Origin: an uncultured Acetatifactor sp.
GTDB lineage: Bacteria; Bacillota; Clostridia; Lachnospirales; Lachnospiraceae
Assembly (NCBI GenBank): GCA_910589655.1
Contig: CAJUTJ010000074.1
Span: 1 to 9,649, forward strand
Length of the DNA: 9,649 nucleotides
Reading direction: 5' to 3'
Below are positions 1 through 5,705 of this stretch, in pieces (position 1 is the stretch's first letter; each line of letters starts with the position of its first letter). Both the position numbers and the translations under genes were made by a program. The notes under the pieces are model-generated. The model worked only from the letters and a program-made list of their open reading frames with translations, did not search any database and had not been told where the DNA came from.

Positions 1-537
1 CCCAGCAGCAGGCATCTGGCGGCGGCCATGACGGCTTCTATTGATTTCAATAAAGCGCACTGCATTGTAGAATACGGGGCGGGGACGGGCGTATTTACCC
101 AAGATGTGGTAGCAAGAAAAAGGCAGGACACGACTTATATTGTAATTGAACAGAATGAACGTTTTTACGAAATACTGCGGAAACAGTTTTATGGAATGCC
201 GGGGGTGGTGATAATACATGGAGATGCTGGAAATGTATGCGGCTTCTTAAGAGAACAGGGGTTACGGCATGCGGATTATATCATTTCAGGACTGCCATTT
301 ACATCACTTCCGCAACAGGTGTCCCGCAGGATACTGTCACAGACCCAAAAGGCCATCGGAATGGAAGGTGTATTTATCACATTTCAGTATACACTGTTGC
401 GGAAAACCTTTCTTGAAAATTATTTCAATATCCAGAAGATTGTAAGGGTTTGGCGAAATCTGCCCCCGGCATATGTGCTGCTTATGAAATTGAAATGCTG
501 CCATGCAAAGCAGATTTCTGCGGACAGTGTGGTATGA
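1..537 (+). CDS. PmtA-like phospholipid/SAM-dependent methyltransferase (5' end outside window)
   Basis: This is the 3' part of a class I SAM-dependent methyltransferase resembling bacterial phospholipid N-methyltransferases. The frame is open to the left edge, and the first nine codons (P-S-S-R-H-L-A-A-A) belong to the conserved stretch before the SAM motif, so the first in-frame ATG (28) is probably internal and the true start lies upstream. The SAM-binding motif I is VEYGAGTGVFT, the motif II acidic position is VIEQNE, and HGDA fits motif III. The motif IV-like loop SGLPFTSLP and the C-terminal WRNLPPAYV are typical of PmtA-type enzymes rather than rRNA dimethylases, which carry NLPY/F. 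The likely substrate is a membrane lipid headgroup, but this is inferred from family resemblance only. It ends 22 bases before the next gene and is probably co-transcribed with the membrane protein and two-component system that follow. Confidence 0.8.
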   Translation, partial: PSSRHLAAAMTASIDFNKAHCIVEYGAGTGVFTQDVVARKRQDTTYIVIEQNERFYEILRKQFYGMPGVVIIHGDAGNVCGFLREQGLRHADYIISGLPFTSLPQQVSRRILSQTQKAIGMEGVFITFQYTLLRKTFLENYFNIQKIVRVWRNLPPAYVLLMKLKCCHAKQISADSVV

Positions 538-559
538 AGCAAAATTAGGAGATGTCGTT

Positions 560-1079
560 ATGTGGTGTGTATATTTTCTTGCCTGTGTGCTGCTTCCTAT
601 ATGTGTTCCAGTACCAGAAACGGCAGTGATAATGTGGGGGACCAGACAGATTGGCAGCCCGGGAGCCTTTTTTTGGGGGGTCATAGGCTCCGTGCTGGGA
701 TTGGTGATTATGTATTCCTTATCTTCACTGATTGCACAGCGTATTTCAAAAGGGAGAAAAGAGAAAAGGCAGCTTGCGTGGTTAAAGCATTTGACAGGAC
801 GGTACCGCGTTTGGATTCTTGGCGTACTGCTGATTGTTCCGCTTGTGTCCGATGAAGTACTCTGTGCAGGCTCTGCTTTATTAAAAATACCATTGCCTCA
901 GTTTCTGAAAATTGGTATAATTGCTAAAGTCATATCCATCGATTGCCTTTTCGGGTTTTCTTGGCGACTTGTGCGGTCTGAGGCGATGGCAGATGATCGC
1001 TGTGGAGCTTCTGTTCATGCTCCTTGCCTCAGCGGCTCTGCAGCACTTTTGCAAAAAAGGAGAAGCAAAGCTATCATGA
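560..1079 (+). pseudogene. Small multi-helix membrane protein, interrupted by a +1 frameshift near 940
   Basis: The start ATG at 560 is preceded by AGGAG at 547-551 with good spacing; an upstream in-frame ATG at 503 lies inside the methyltransferase gene and lacks such a site. The N-terminal part (MWCVYFLACVLLPICVPVPE...) has several hydrophobic segments up to about residue 128. Near 940 (around ATCGATT) the protein-like signal moves to the next frame. That frame reads on as AFSGFLG, then a last membrane helix around MIAVELLFMLLASAALQHF, ending in TGA at 1077-1079, which overlaps the ATG of the response regulator as ATGA. The whole gene is 520 bases, one more than a multiple of three, giving about 172 residues once corrected. 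The original frame after 945 gives an arginine- and cysteine-rich, non-membrane sequence, so it looks like out-of-frame translation. The family resembles small SNARE-associated/DedA-like proteins only loosely. It may be a real mutation or a sequencing error. Confidence 0.65.
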
Positions 1080-1759
1080 AAGAATTCATATTGGTTGTTG
1101 ACGATGATAAAGACATCCGCAGGCTTCTGGGCATTTATCTAGGCAATGAGGGCTACCGTTACCTCGCCTGTGAAAATGCAGCGCAGGCGCTGCATTTTCT
1201 GGAGCACTATCAGGTTGATCTGATCCTGATGGATGTAATGATGCCGGAAATTGACGGTATCAGCGCCTGCCTGCGGATAAGGGAAAGAAGTAAAATGCCA
1301 GTTATATTTATGTCGGCGAAAACGGAAGATATAGACATAATAAAAGGTCTCACGGCGGGAGGAGACGATTACGTGACGAAACCTTTTAAGCCCATTGAGC
1401 TTCTCGCCCGTGTCAGAGCCCAGATCCGCCGCTATAAACAGTATAATGAAACGGAAAAGCCGACGCACACGCTCCAGACGGAGGATCTTACGGTGGACAT
1501 AGAACGCCATCAGGTATGGGTAAGCGGACGGGAAGTGAGGCTGACGCGCAAGGAGTATGACATTCTGGAATATATGTTACGAAACAAAGGACAGGTGCTG
1601 ACCATGGCGCAGATTTATGAAGCGGTATGGCATGAAGAATTTTTCTGTTCGGAAAATGCGGTGATGATGCATATTGCCAATCTCCGCAATAAACTGAACT
1701 GGGATAATGTACATTCGGATTTTATCAAAACCTGTTGGGGAAGAGGTTATCAGATATGA
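1076..1759 (+). CDS. OmpR/VanR-family response regulator
   Basis: This is a 227-residue DNA-binding response regulator. The receiver domain occupies residues 1-120. Its acidic pocket is D9/D10, the phosphoacceptor is D53 in LILMDVMMPEIDG, the switch serine is S80 in FMSAK, and the conserved lysine is K102 in VTKPF. A winged-helix effector domain of OmpR type follows, with LTRKEYDILEYML and the C-terminal signature WGRGYQI. The ATG at 1076 overlaps the stop of the corrected membrane gene (ATGA), with AAGGAG around 1057-1062 upstream. In the sequence as given, the same frame is also open back to 503, so the protein could be read as a fusion with the membrane segment. Domain length and conserved N-terminus (MKEFILVVDDD) support 1076. 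It overlaps the kinase gene downstream and surely forms a two-component pair with it. Targets are not visible. Confidence 0.93.
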   Translation: MKEFILVVDDDKDIRRLLGIYLGNEGYRYLACENAAQALHFLEHYQVDLILMDVMMPEIDGISACLRIRERSKMPVIFMSAKTEDIDIIKGLTAGGDDYVTKPFKPIELLARVRAQIRRYKQYNETEKPTHTLQTEDLTVDIERHQVWVSGREVRLTRKEYDILEYMLRNKGQVLTMAQIYEAVWHEEFFCSENAVMMHIANLRNKLNWDNVHSDFIKTCWGRGYQI

Positions 1760-2937
1760 TGCTATCAAAGGTAATTCCAAACTATATTTTAATCAATGGC
1801 ATTGTCATCGGAGGAACGGTTTTCGTGATTTTTCTGGTTTACAGAAAATTGTCCTCTTCATTCCAAAAACGCCTCACGGCATATTTCCTGAAAGCGGTCT
1901 GCGTTTCCCTTGTGATCAGCTTAGTGGTGCTGGCGGTGGTACTGGCCATGATGCAGCTTCTGCTTCATTCCGGTATGTGGGATTTTTTTTATGAGCTGGG
2001 CTATGGATACCTCATTGCCGCCGAATATCTTCCGTCGGTGCTGGCAGTGGCGTTTCCCGTGATATGCTTTGTTGTTTCCTTTTCCGTCAGGGTCAACCAC
2101 AGAGTCAGGTATGTGGAGTATCTGTCCCAGGAAATTCAGAAGATCCGGGAGGAGGGCTTTGGAAGAAGCATGGAACTGCAGGGTGATGATGAAATCACCC
2201 AGCTATGCGCCGTCATCAACGAGATGTCCGTCCAGCTCAGGGAAAAGGAGGAAAGGGAAAAAAGGCAGCAACAAAGTAAGAATGAGCTGATTACCAATGT
2301 TTCCCATGATCTGCGCAGTCCTCTTACCTCAATCATCGGCTATGTGGAACTGCTGAAGGAAACAGAGCCTGAAGACAGGCAGCGCTTTGATGAATACATT
2401 GAAGTGGTAGAGCGGCGTCTGACGGGGCTTAACGGACTGGTTAACGAACTATTTGAATATACAAAGCTGAACTCCGTCGGTCAGTTTCCTGATATGGAGA
2501 AAAGGGATGTGCTGGAACTGCTGCGGCATATCCTTTATGAATATAAAATTCTTATGGAGGCAGAGGGTCTGACGCTTTCATGGCAGCTTGGGGCGGAAAG
2601 CCATACCGCTTATATCAATACACAGCAGATGGTACGGGTATTCCAGAATCTGCTGGACAACGCCCGCAGATATGCCGATCGTTCCGCTTCGGTAACCGTG
2701 ACGACACAGGACACGGACAGGCTTCATATTTGTATCACGAACCGGCTGACGGATCCCCACGGCATTGAACCTGACCGGATCTTTGAGCGCTTCTATTGCG
2801 GAGACCGAGCCAGAAGCACCCCCCAAAGCTCGGGGCTGGGGCTTGCCATTGTAAAACGCATCGTGGAGCTCCACGGGGGCGAGGCCAATGCATCGTTACA
2901 GGGACAAGAACTGTCCGTCCATCTGTTTCTCAAATAA
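1756..2937 (+). CDS. Membrane sensor histidine kinase, partner of the upstream regulator
   Basis: This is a 393-residue kinase starting at the ATG at 1756, which overlaps the regulator's TGA; GGGGAAGAGG lies just upstream. A second ATG follows at once at 1759, and one at 1735 is possible but lies before the ribosome site. Hydrophobic segments at residues 10-30, 46-70 and 90-112 predict three membrane helices with little extracellular sequence, so the signal is probably sensed in or near the membrane. A HAMP-like charged linker leads to the H-box SHDLRSPLTS with phospho-accepting H184. The ATP-binding domain has the N-box with N298 and N302 (FQNLLDNARRYA), the F-box FERFY and the G2 box GLGLA at 360-364. 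The classic DxGxG G1 box is not recognisable; the stretch TNRLTDPHGIEPDRIF stands there, as in many VanS-like kinases of Firmicutes. The ligand is unknown; operon partners suggest an envelope or lipid signal. Confidence 0.93.
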   Translation: MMLSKVIPNYILINGIVIGGTVFVIFLVYRKLSSSFQKRLTAYFLKAVCVSLVISLVVLAVVLAMMQLLLHSGMWDFFYELGYGYLIAAEYLPSVLAVAFPVICFVVSFSVRVNHRVRYVEYLSQEIQKIREEGFGRSMELQGDDEITQLCAVINEMSVQLREKEEREKRQQQSKNELITNVSHDLRSPLTSIIGYVELLKETEPEDRQRFDEYIEVVERRLTGLNGLVNELFEYTKLNSVGQFPDMEKRDVLELLRHILYEYKILMEAEGLTLSWQLGAESHTAYINTQQMVRVFQNLLDNARRYADRSASVTVTTQDTDRLHICITNRLTDPHGIEPDRIFERFYCGDRARSTPQSSGLGLAIVKRIVELHGGEANASLQGQELSVHLFLK

Positions 2938-3104
2938 AAAAATTACTGTTTTGTCTGTTGATCGCTTATAAACGGGGACTGTTGCAAAAAGAAACGGATA
3001 TTCTGTATATGTCTGCTGTATTTCATGATTCCCGCAGACAGGTTGACTGGTATGATGTGGGGCATGGACAAAGGGCGGCGGATTATTAAAGATGCAGATG
3101 CCTT

Positions 3105-3131
3105 CGACCGATTCCGTTTAGGGATCGGTCG
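3105..3131. repeat. Perfect 11-bp hairpin with five-base loop
   Basis: CGACCGATTCC pairs with GGGATCGGTCG (one T-G wobble) around the loop GTTTA. No T-run follows on either side, so it does not look like a simple intrinsic terminator. It lies in the tail behind the kinase gene and could stabilise or process the transcript, or be a protein-binding site. Confidence 0.55.
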
Positions 3132-3227
3132 GGCTGGATATAAAATATTTGCGGACAGATGAGGCAAGTTCATTATACAGCTATGCAAAAATGGTGTGGT
3201 TTCGTTATTTTTCTTGAATAGGGGGAT

Positions 3228-3285
3228 AAACACTGTGAAATGACTGCTTAATGAGGTTTTCATTCACAGTGTTTTCTTTATTTTA
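3228..3285 (+). terminator. Intrinsic terminator for the kinase operon
   Basis: AAACACTGTGAA (3228-3239) pairs with TTCACAGTGTTT (3263-3274), extended inside by TGA/TCA after a one-base bulge. The + strand continues TTTTCTTTATTTTA, a good U-rich tail. On the minus strand the hairpin is followed by TTTATCCCC, a weaker tail, so it may also stop LysR transcripts less efficiently. Its place between convergent genes fits. Confidence 0.8.
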
Positions 3286-3366
3286 TGCGTTTGTACTGGA
3301 TTGTAAACTGTGTCTTGATGAAGCTTAATGTTACCGATTTGATAAAATAAAGAAACAGAAAAAATA

Positions 3367-4257
3367 TCATGTTTCGCCTGTTAAAATCTGGCTTTTTAAT
3401 TGTTGGAGGAAAGCACTGGAGGCTCTCGAAAGAACCTGATATTTTTTCCAAACAATACAAAGTTCTGCTTCTAGTGTAGGGGAAAGTGGTCTGAAACATA
3501 GATTGCTATCCCCCGTTGTGTTAATCAGCCTGTCCAATGCAATTACATATCCAAAACCTTTTCTGACAAATTGGGCAGCGTTATAAATCAAGTCATAGGT
3601 TGCCACGATGTTGAGCCTGGAAATATCCGCCTTTAACCAGCGGGACATTTCTGTATTTATTGAGGTTTGATGGGATAAAATAAGGGGCTTATCCCACAAA
3701 TCTTCTGCGCAGATTGTTTCTTTTTCTGCTAAGGGGCTGTCCTTTTGCATCAACACGCCCCATAAATCTTTTTGAGGAAGTTTGAGGTAATCATATTTGC
3801 TGATGTCTGCTTCTCCAACCAGCAATCCGAAGTCGATTAAGCCCTTATCCAGTTTTTCCATAACACGCTCCGCATCACCGCTGTAAATATGGTAATGAAT
3901 GAGAGGGTGCTTGATCTGCAAATCCTGTGCTGCCTGTGCCAAAAAGGAAATACTTTCGGTTTCTCCGCAGCCAATATAAATATCACCGCCTATGTTCTCG
4001 CCAGAAGATGTCAATTCTGCCTTTGTCTTTTCCATTAAATCAACTAACTCCTCCGCACGTTTACGAAGCAGCATTCCGTCCTCTGTCAGCGTAACTTTTT
4101 TACTTCCACGAATAAGTAGCTGTTTGCCTAATTCTTCTTCTAAATCTTTTAATTGTCTGGAAAGCGGCGGCTGTGTCATGCGCAGAGCTTCCGCTGCCTT
4201 TGTTATGCTTTCTTCTCTTGCAACCGCAAGGAAATACTGTAATACCCGAATGTCCAA
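3367..4257 (-). CDS. LysR-family transcriptional regulator
   Basis: This is a 296-residue regulator, normal for the LysR family. The N-terminal winged helix-turn-helix (residues about 1-60) has the typical DIRVLQYFLAVAREESITKAAE and the recognition helix TQPPLSRQLKDLE, followed by the linker helix and a periplasmic-binding-protein-like effector domain (about 90-290; GDIYIGCGETES onward). The start is a TTG at 4255-4257: on the minus strand GGGAGG lies eight bases upstream and the family consensus begins exactly there with (M)DIR. A longer frame back to 4368 exists, but its 37 extra residues have no family likeness and overlap the promoter. It is divergent from a decayed dehydratase-like gene. 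A T-N11-A inverted repeat overlaps its own -35, so negative autoregulation is likely. The effector is unknown; the downstream redox operon suggests a small carbonyl or aromatic compound. Confidence 0.93.
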   Translation of the reverse strand: MDIRVLQYFLAVAREESITKAAEALRMTQPPLSRQLKDLEEELGKQLLIRGSKKVTLTEDGMLLRKRAEELVDLMEKTKAELTSSGENIGGDIYIGCGETESISFLAQAAQDLQIKHPLIHYHIYSGDAERVMEKLDKGLIDFGLLVGEADISKYDYLKLPQKDLWGVLMQKDSPLAEKETICAEDLWDKPLILSHQTSINTEMSRWLKADISRLNIVATYDLIYNAAQFVRKGFGYVIALDRLINTTGDSNLCFRPLSPTLEAELCIVWKKYQVLSRASSAFLQQLKSQILTGET

Positions 4258-4290
4258 GCGTAAAACCTCCCTGATAATATCGTTGTCACA

Positions 4291-4319
4291 ACAATAACAG
4301 AAAAACAGATACTTTTCAA
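4291..4319 (-). promoter_or_regulatory. Promoter of the LysR gene
   Basis: Read on the minus strand, TTGAAA (4314-4319) is followed after 17 bases by TATTGT (4291-4296). The -35 lies inside the 15-bp inverted repeat at 4309-4323, so a regulator bound there would block it. The ribosome site and TTG start follow at a plausible leader length. Confidence 0.55.
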
Positions 4320-4323
4320 GTAT
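4309..4323. promoter_or_regulatory. LysR-type operator, copy 1 (T-N11-A)
   Basis: ATACTTTTCAAGTAT is an inverted repeat with six-base arms and a three-base centre, and contains the LysR consensus T-N11-A. It lies in the divergent promoter region next to the LysR gene, 23 bp before the -35 of the + strand promoter. A closely related copy with the same 23-bp spacing stands at 5280-5294. Confidence 0.65.
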
Positions 4324-4346
4324 GGAATACCATTCTATATATGTAT

Positions 4347-4375
4347 TTGATATTAAAGATAAAAACACTTATGAT
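4347..4375 (+). promoter_or_regulatory. Promoter of the decayed dehydratase-like gene
   Basis: TTGATA (4347-4352), a 17-base spacer, and TATGAT (4370-4375) form a near-consensus housekeeping promoter. It is followed by a short leader with GGAGG at 4383-4387 and the ATG at 4397. The operator ends 23 bp before the -35, a position suited to LysR activation. Confidence 0.65.
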
Positions 4376-4396
4376 AATAACCGGAGGTGGATTGGA

Positions 4397-4858
4397 ATGT
4401 CTGAAATGAAAAATAAGGTAAATCTAAGTGCATATAAAAAGGAAATGAAGGACGTATTGGAAAGGCTTGTGAAAACAATGCCTGCATATAAGGAACTGCG
4501 GTTTTTTGTGAAATGCGTTATCAATCACTATCTGACAGACTTTGAAAAAAATAATTCCGATATTGTCGTGATTGGTTCCAATATTCCAGAGGAATTAGTC
4601 CTTGTATCGGGTAAGATGCCCTACTGGATTTTGGGTGGAAGCAGGGCAAGTTCCATGTGGGCGGATGACATTGTGCCGAGGGATACTGATCCGGTCAGCA
4701 GGTCAGGGCTAGGATCGATTGTTTCCGGCTTTGCGGAGAATGCTTTGATTTTGATACCTTTAGTGAATGACAGCACAAGAAAACTGGCTTATATCCTGAA
4801 ATCAAAAGGATTAAAGGATTGTGTCGGCTTTTTTTGCAAAGGATTTTGTCTTGTATGA
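4397..4858 (+). pseudogene. Truncated 2-hydroxyacyl-CoA dehydratase D-type (HgdB/BcrC-like) protein
   Basis: The start ATG at 4397 follows GGAGG with nine bases between; the in-frame ATG at 4322 overlaps the operator and is unlikely. The 153 residues match the N-terminal part of the 2-hydroxyacyl-CoA dehydratase subunit D family: an N-terminal helical region, then VVIGSNIPEELVLVSGKMPYWILGG, and IVPRDTDPVSRSGLG...ILIPLVNDSTRKLAYIL. In family members the corresponding cysteines near P-R-D-T-x-P and at the IP-x-x-C-D-S position bind the iron-sulfur cluster; here they read RDTDPVSR and VNDSTRK, so cluster ligands appear to be missing. Full members have roughly 330-430 residues, so well over half is absent. 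After residue about 140 the frame runs through a T7 run (4829-4835) into an unrelated tail and stops. I take it as a non-functional remnant or a strongly shortened paralogue under a LysR-controlled promoter. Confidence 0.65.
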
Positions 4859-5117
4859 TTATCATATGAATGTTTCGGACTACCATTATGCAAAAACAGA
4901 AGAAGAAAAACCATTGTCAGCAGACACTTCAGTATGGTTTTCCTATGGAGATGCAGGAAAAGCAGTTTATTACGGGGTAAGTGATGAAATACGGGAAGAA
5001 AACATGACAGTCTATGCACTGACGCAGACTGGAGAAATGTCGGTAACGAATGGAAATGAAAACCCAATCAGGCAGACTTCCGGTTTCTTTGGCTGGAATA
5101 ACTGGCGTTGCCTTTAG
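4815..5117 (+). pseudogene. Unassigned open frame, fragment after the dehydratase remnant
   Basis: This frame opens after a stop at 4812-4814, has no ribosome site, and could begin only at a GTG at 4821; it is shifted by +1 from the preceding dehydratase fragment. The roughly 100 residues include LSADTSVWFSYGDAGKAVYY and ENMTVYALTQTGEM, which look like real protein rather than noise, but I do not recognise the family. Its last residues (after about 5090) lose this quality just where the next frame becomes protein-like, suggesting a second frameshift. It may be the soluble part of a gene whose membrane end is the next fragment, joined to the dehydratase piece by deletion. Confidence 0.35.
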
Positions 5118-5277
5118 CCTTTCCAGTATGGTAAGCCCTGTTTTGCTGTTGGTTGTGGTAACAGGTGCGCTTTCAAAGAAAATGGGAAAGGAAATACCGG
5201 ATGCAGTAAAGTGGTCTCGTTTGGCATCTTATGTTGTGTTGATGGTGATGCCGTTTTTCCTTACATCACGGTATTAG
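5047..5277 (+). pseudogene. Unassigned membrane-type fragment
   Basis: This frame is open from 5047 to the TAG at 5275-5277, again shifted by +1 from the fragment before it. From about 5089 it encodes two hydrophobic segments, LAGITGVAFSLSSMVSPVLLLVVVTGAL (cited as positions 5089-5172) and ASYVVLMVMPFF, separated by a charged loop SKKMGKEIPDAVKWSR. No good ribosome site precedes the ATG at 5050. The most economical reading is the C-terminal two-helix end of a decayed membrane protein. Alternatively it is a short independent membrane peptide. I recognise no family. Confidence 0.35.
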
Positions 5278-5279
5278 CA

Positions 5280-5294
5280 ATACTTTTTTAGTAT
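5280..5294. promoter_or_regulatory. LysR-type operator, copy 2 (T-N11-A)
   Basis: ATACTTTTTTAGTAT is an inverted repeat with five-base arms, matching the copy at 4309-4323 at 13 of 15 positions and keeping T-N11-A. It is followed by GAAA versus GGAA in copy 1. It stands 23 bp before the next promoter's -35, as in copy 1. Confidence 0.65.
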
Positions 5295-5317
5295 GAAAAC
5301 TGATATTTAATATGTAT

Positions 5318-5346
5318 TTGATATTCTGCTTGCGGCGAATTAAAAT
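5318..5346 (+). promoter_or_regulatory. Promoter of the 78-residue gene and probably the redox operon
   Basis: TTGATA (5318-5323), a 17-base spacer, and TAAAAT (5341-5346). The stretch TATGTATTTGATATT is shared exactly with the promoter at 4347. The ribosome site AGGAGGG (5352-5358) and ATG at 5366 follow, so the leader is very short. Confidence 0.6.
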
Positions 5347-5365
5347 GAAGTCAGGAGGGTGAGGG

Positions 5366-5602
5366 ATGGCAAAAGCAAATGATGTGTATGGTAACATTTA
5401 CCAAAATTTAATTGACGCAGGCTGTGACCAGCAGACGGCAGAGCAATGTATTGTCTTTGCAAAGAAAGGTCGGTTTACAGATATGCTGCCAGTACTTGTA
5501 AGGCATAGAAAGGCTTTGCTTGGTTCCCACCATGAGAGTCAGAAGCAGATAGACTGCCTTGATTATCTGCTTAATAAAGTCAAAAACCTCAAAGCAGGCT
5601 GA
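5366..5602 (+). CDS. Small conserved-looking helical protein of unknown function (78 aa)
   Basis: The ATG at 5366 has a strong AGGAGGG seven bases upstream and its own promoter with a LysR-type operator, so expression is well supported. The protein is predicted mainly helical, with N-terminal YGNIYQNLIDAGCDQQTAEQCI, a central KKGRFTDMLPVLVRHRKALL and C-terminal SQKQIDCLDYLLNKV. Cysteines occur at positions 20, 28 and 63. Similar short proteins occur, from memory, beside regulators and redox genes in Clostridia, but no function is known to me. There is no signal peptide or membrane helix, so it should be cytosolic. As first gene of the presumed LysR-controlled operon it could be an accessory or regulatory protein. 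About 100 bases with a strong hairpin separate it from the hydrolase gene, so part of the transcription may stop there. Confidence 0.75.
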   Translation: MAKANDVYGNIYQNLIDAGCDQQTAEQCIVFAKKGRFTDMLPVLVRHRKALLGSHHESQKQIDCLDYLLNKVKNLKAG

Positions 5603-5617
5603 GAGATTTTTGACTCT

Positions 5618-5671
5618 CGCGGCATTCGCCAAATGGATGTGCCAGCACGTCCGCTTGGCTCATTGCCCGCG
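5618..5671. repeat. Long imperfect palindrome / structured RNA element
   Basis: Three nested arms pair around the loop CCAG (5642-5645): GGATGTG with CACGTCC, GCCAA (5628-5632) with TTGGC (5655-5659), and CGCGGCA (5618-5624) with TGCCCGCG (5664-5671, one bulge). The element is GC-rich inside an A/T-rich gap and is not followed by a T-run on the + strand, so it is not a standard terminator for the upstream gene. It resembles the dispersed palindromic repeats found between genes of related Clostridia, and might protect or attenuate the operon transcript. Confidence 0.65.
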
Positions 5672-5705
5672 GAAATAAAAAAATTATAACAAGGAGAATG
5701 AAAAA

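Larger units (their letters stand above)
2938..3366. other. 430-base intergenic stretch with no convincing gene
   Basis: This is the convergent gap between the kinase (+) and the LysR gene (-). One + strand frame is open from 2962 to 3159 (66 codons), but it has no ribosome site before any start and no family I recognise. Two strong hairpins lie here, at 3105-3131 and 3228-3274; the second is listed as a terminator. The terminator's distance of about 290 bases from the kinase stop leaves a long transcribed tail, which could be a decayed gene or a 3' untranslated RNA. Confidence 0.5.

Noticed and set aside
28..537. Methyltransferase starting at the ATG at 28
   Set aside because: The codons before it are open and match the conserved stretch that precedes the SAM motif, and no ribosome site is visible.
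503..1759. A single 418-residue membrane-response regulator protein
   Set aside because: The ATG at 503 lies inside the methyltransferase gene without a ribosome site, and residues encoded by 945-1075 look like out-of-frame translation while the neighbouring frame restores a membrane helix and an ATGA junction. Kept only as a finding.
2962..3162. Open frame of 66 codons behind the kinase gene
   Set aside because: No ribosome site before any start, no recognisable family, and a strong hairpin runs through it.
4258..4368. N-terminal extension of the LysR protein by 37 residues
   Set aside because: It would cover the promoter and operator and has no LysR likeness; the TTG at 4257 has a good ribosome site and the family N-terminus.
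5663..5690. TTGCCC-N16-TATAAC as a promoter for the hydrolase gene
   Set aside because: Transcription would start at or behind the ribosome site (5692-5697), leaving no usable leader, and the -35 lies in the palindrome arm.
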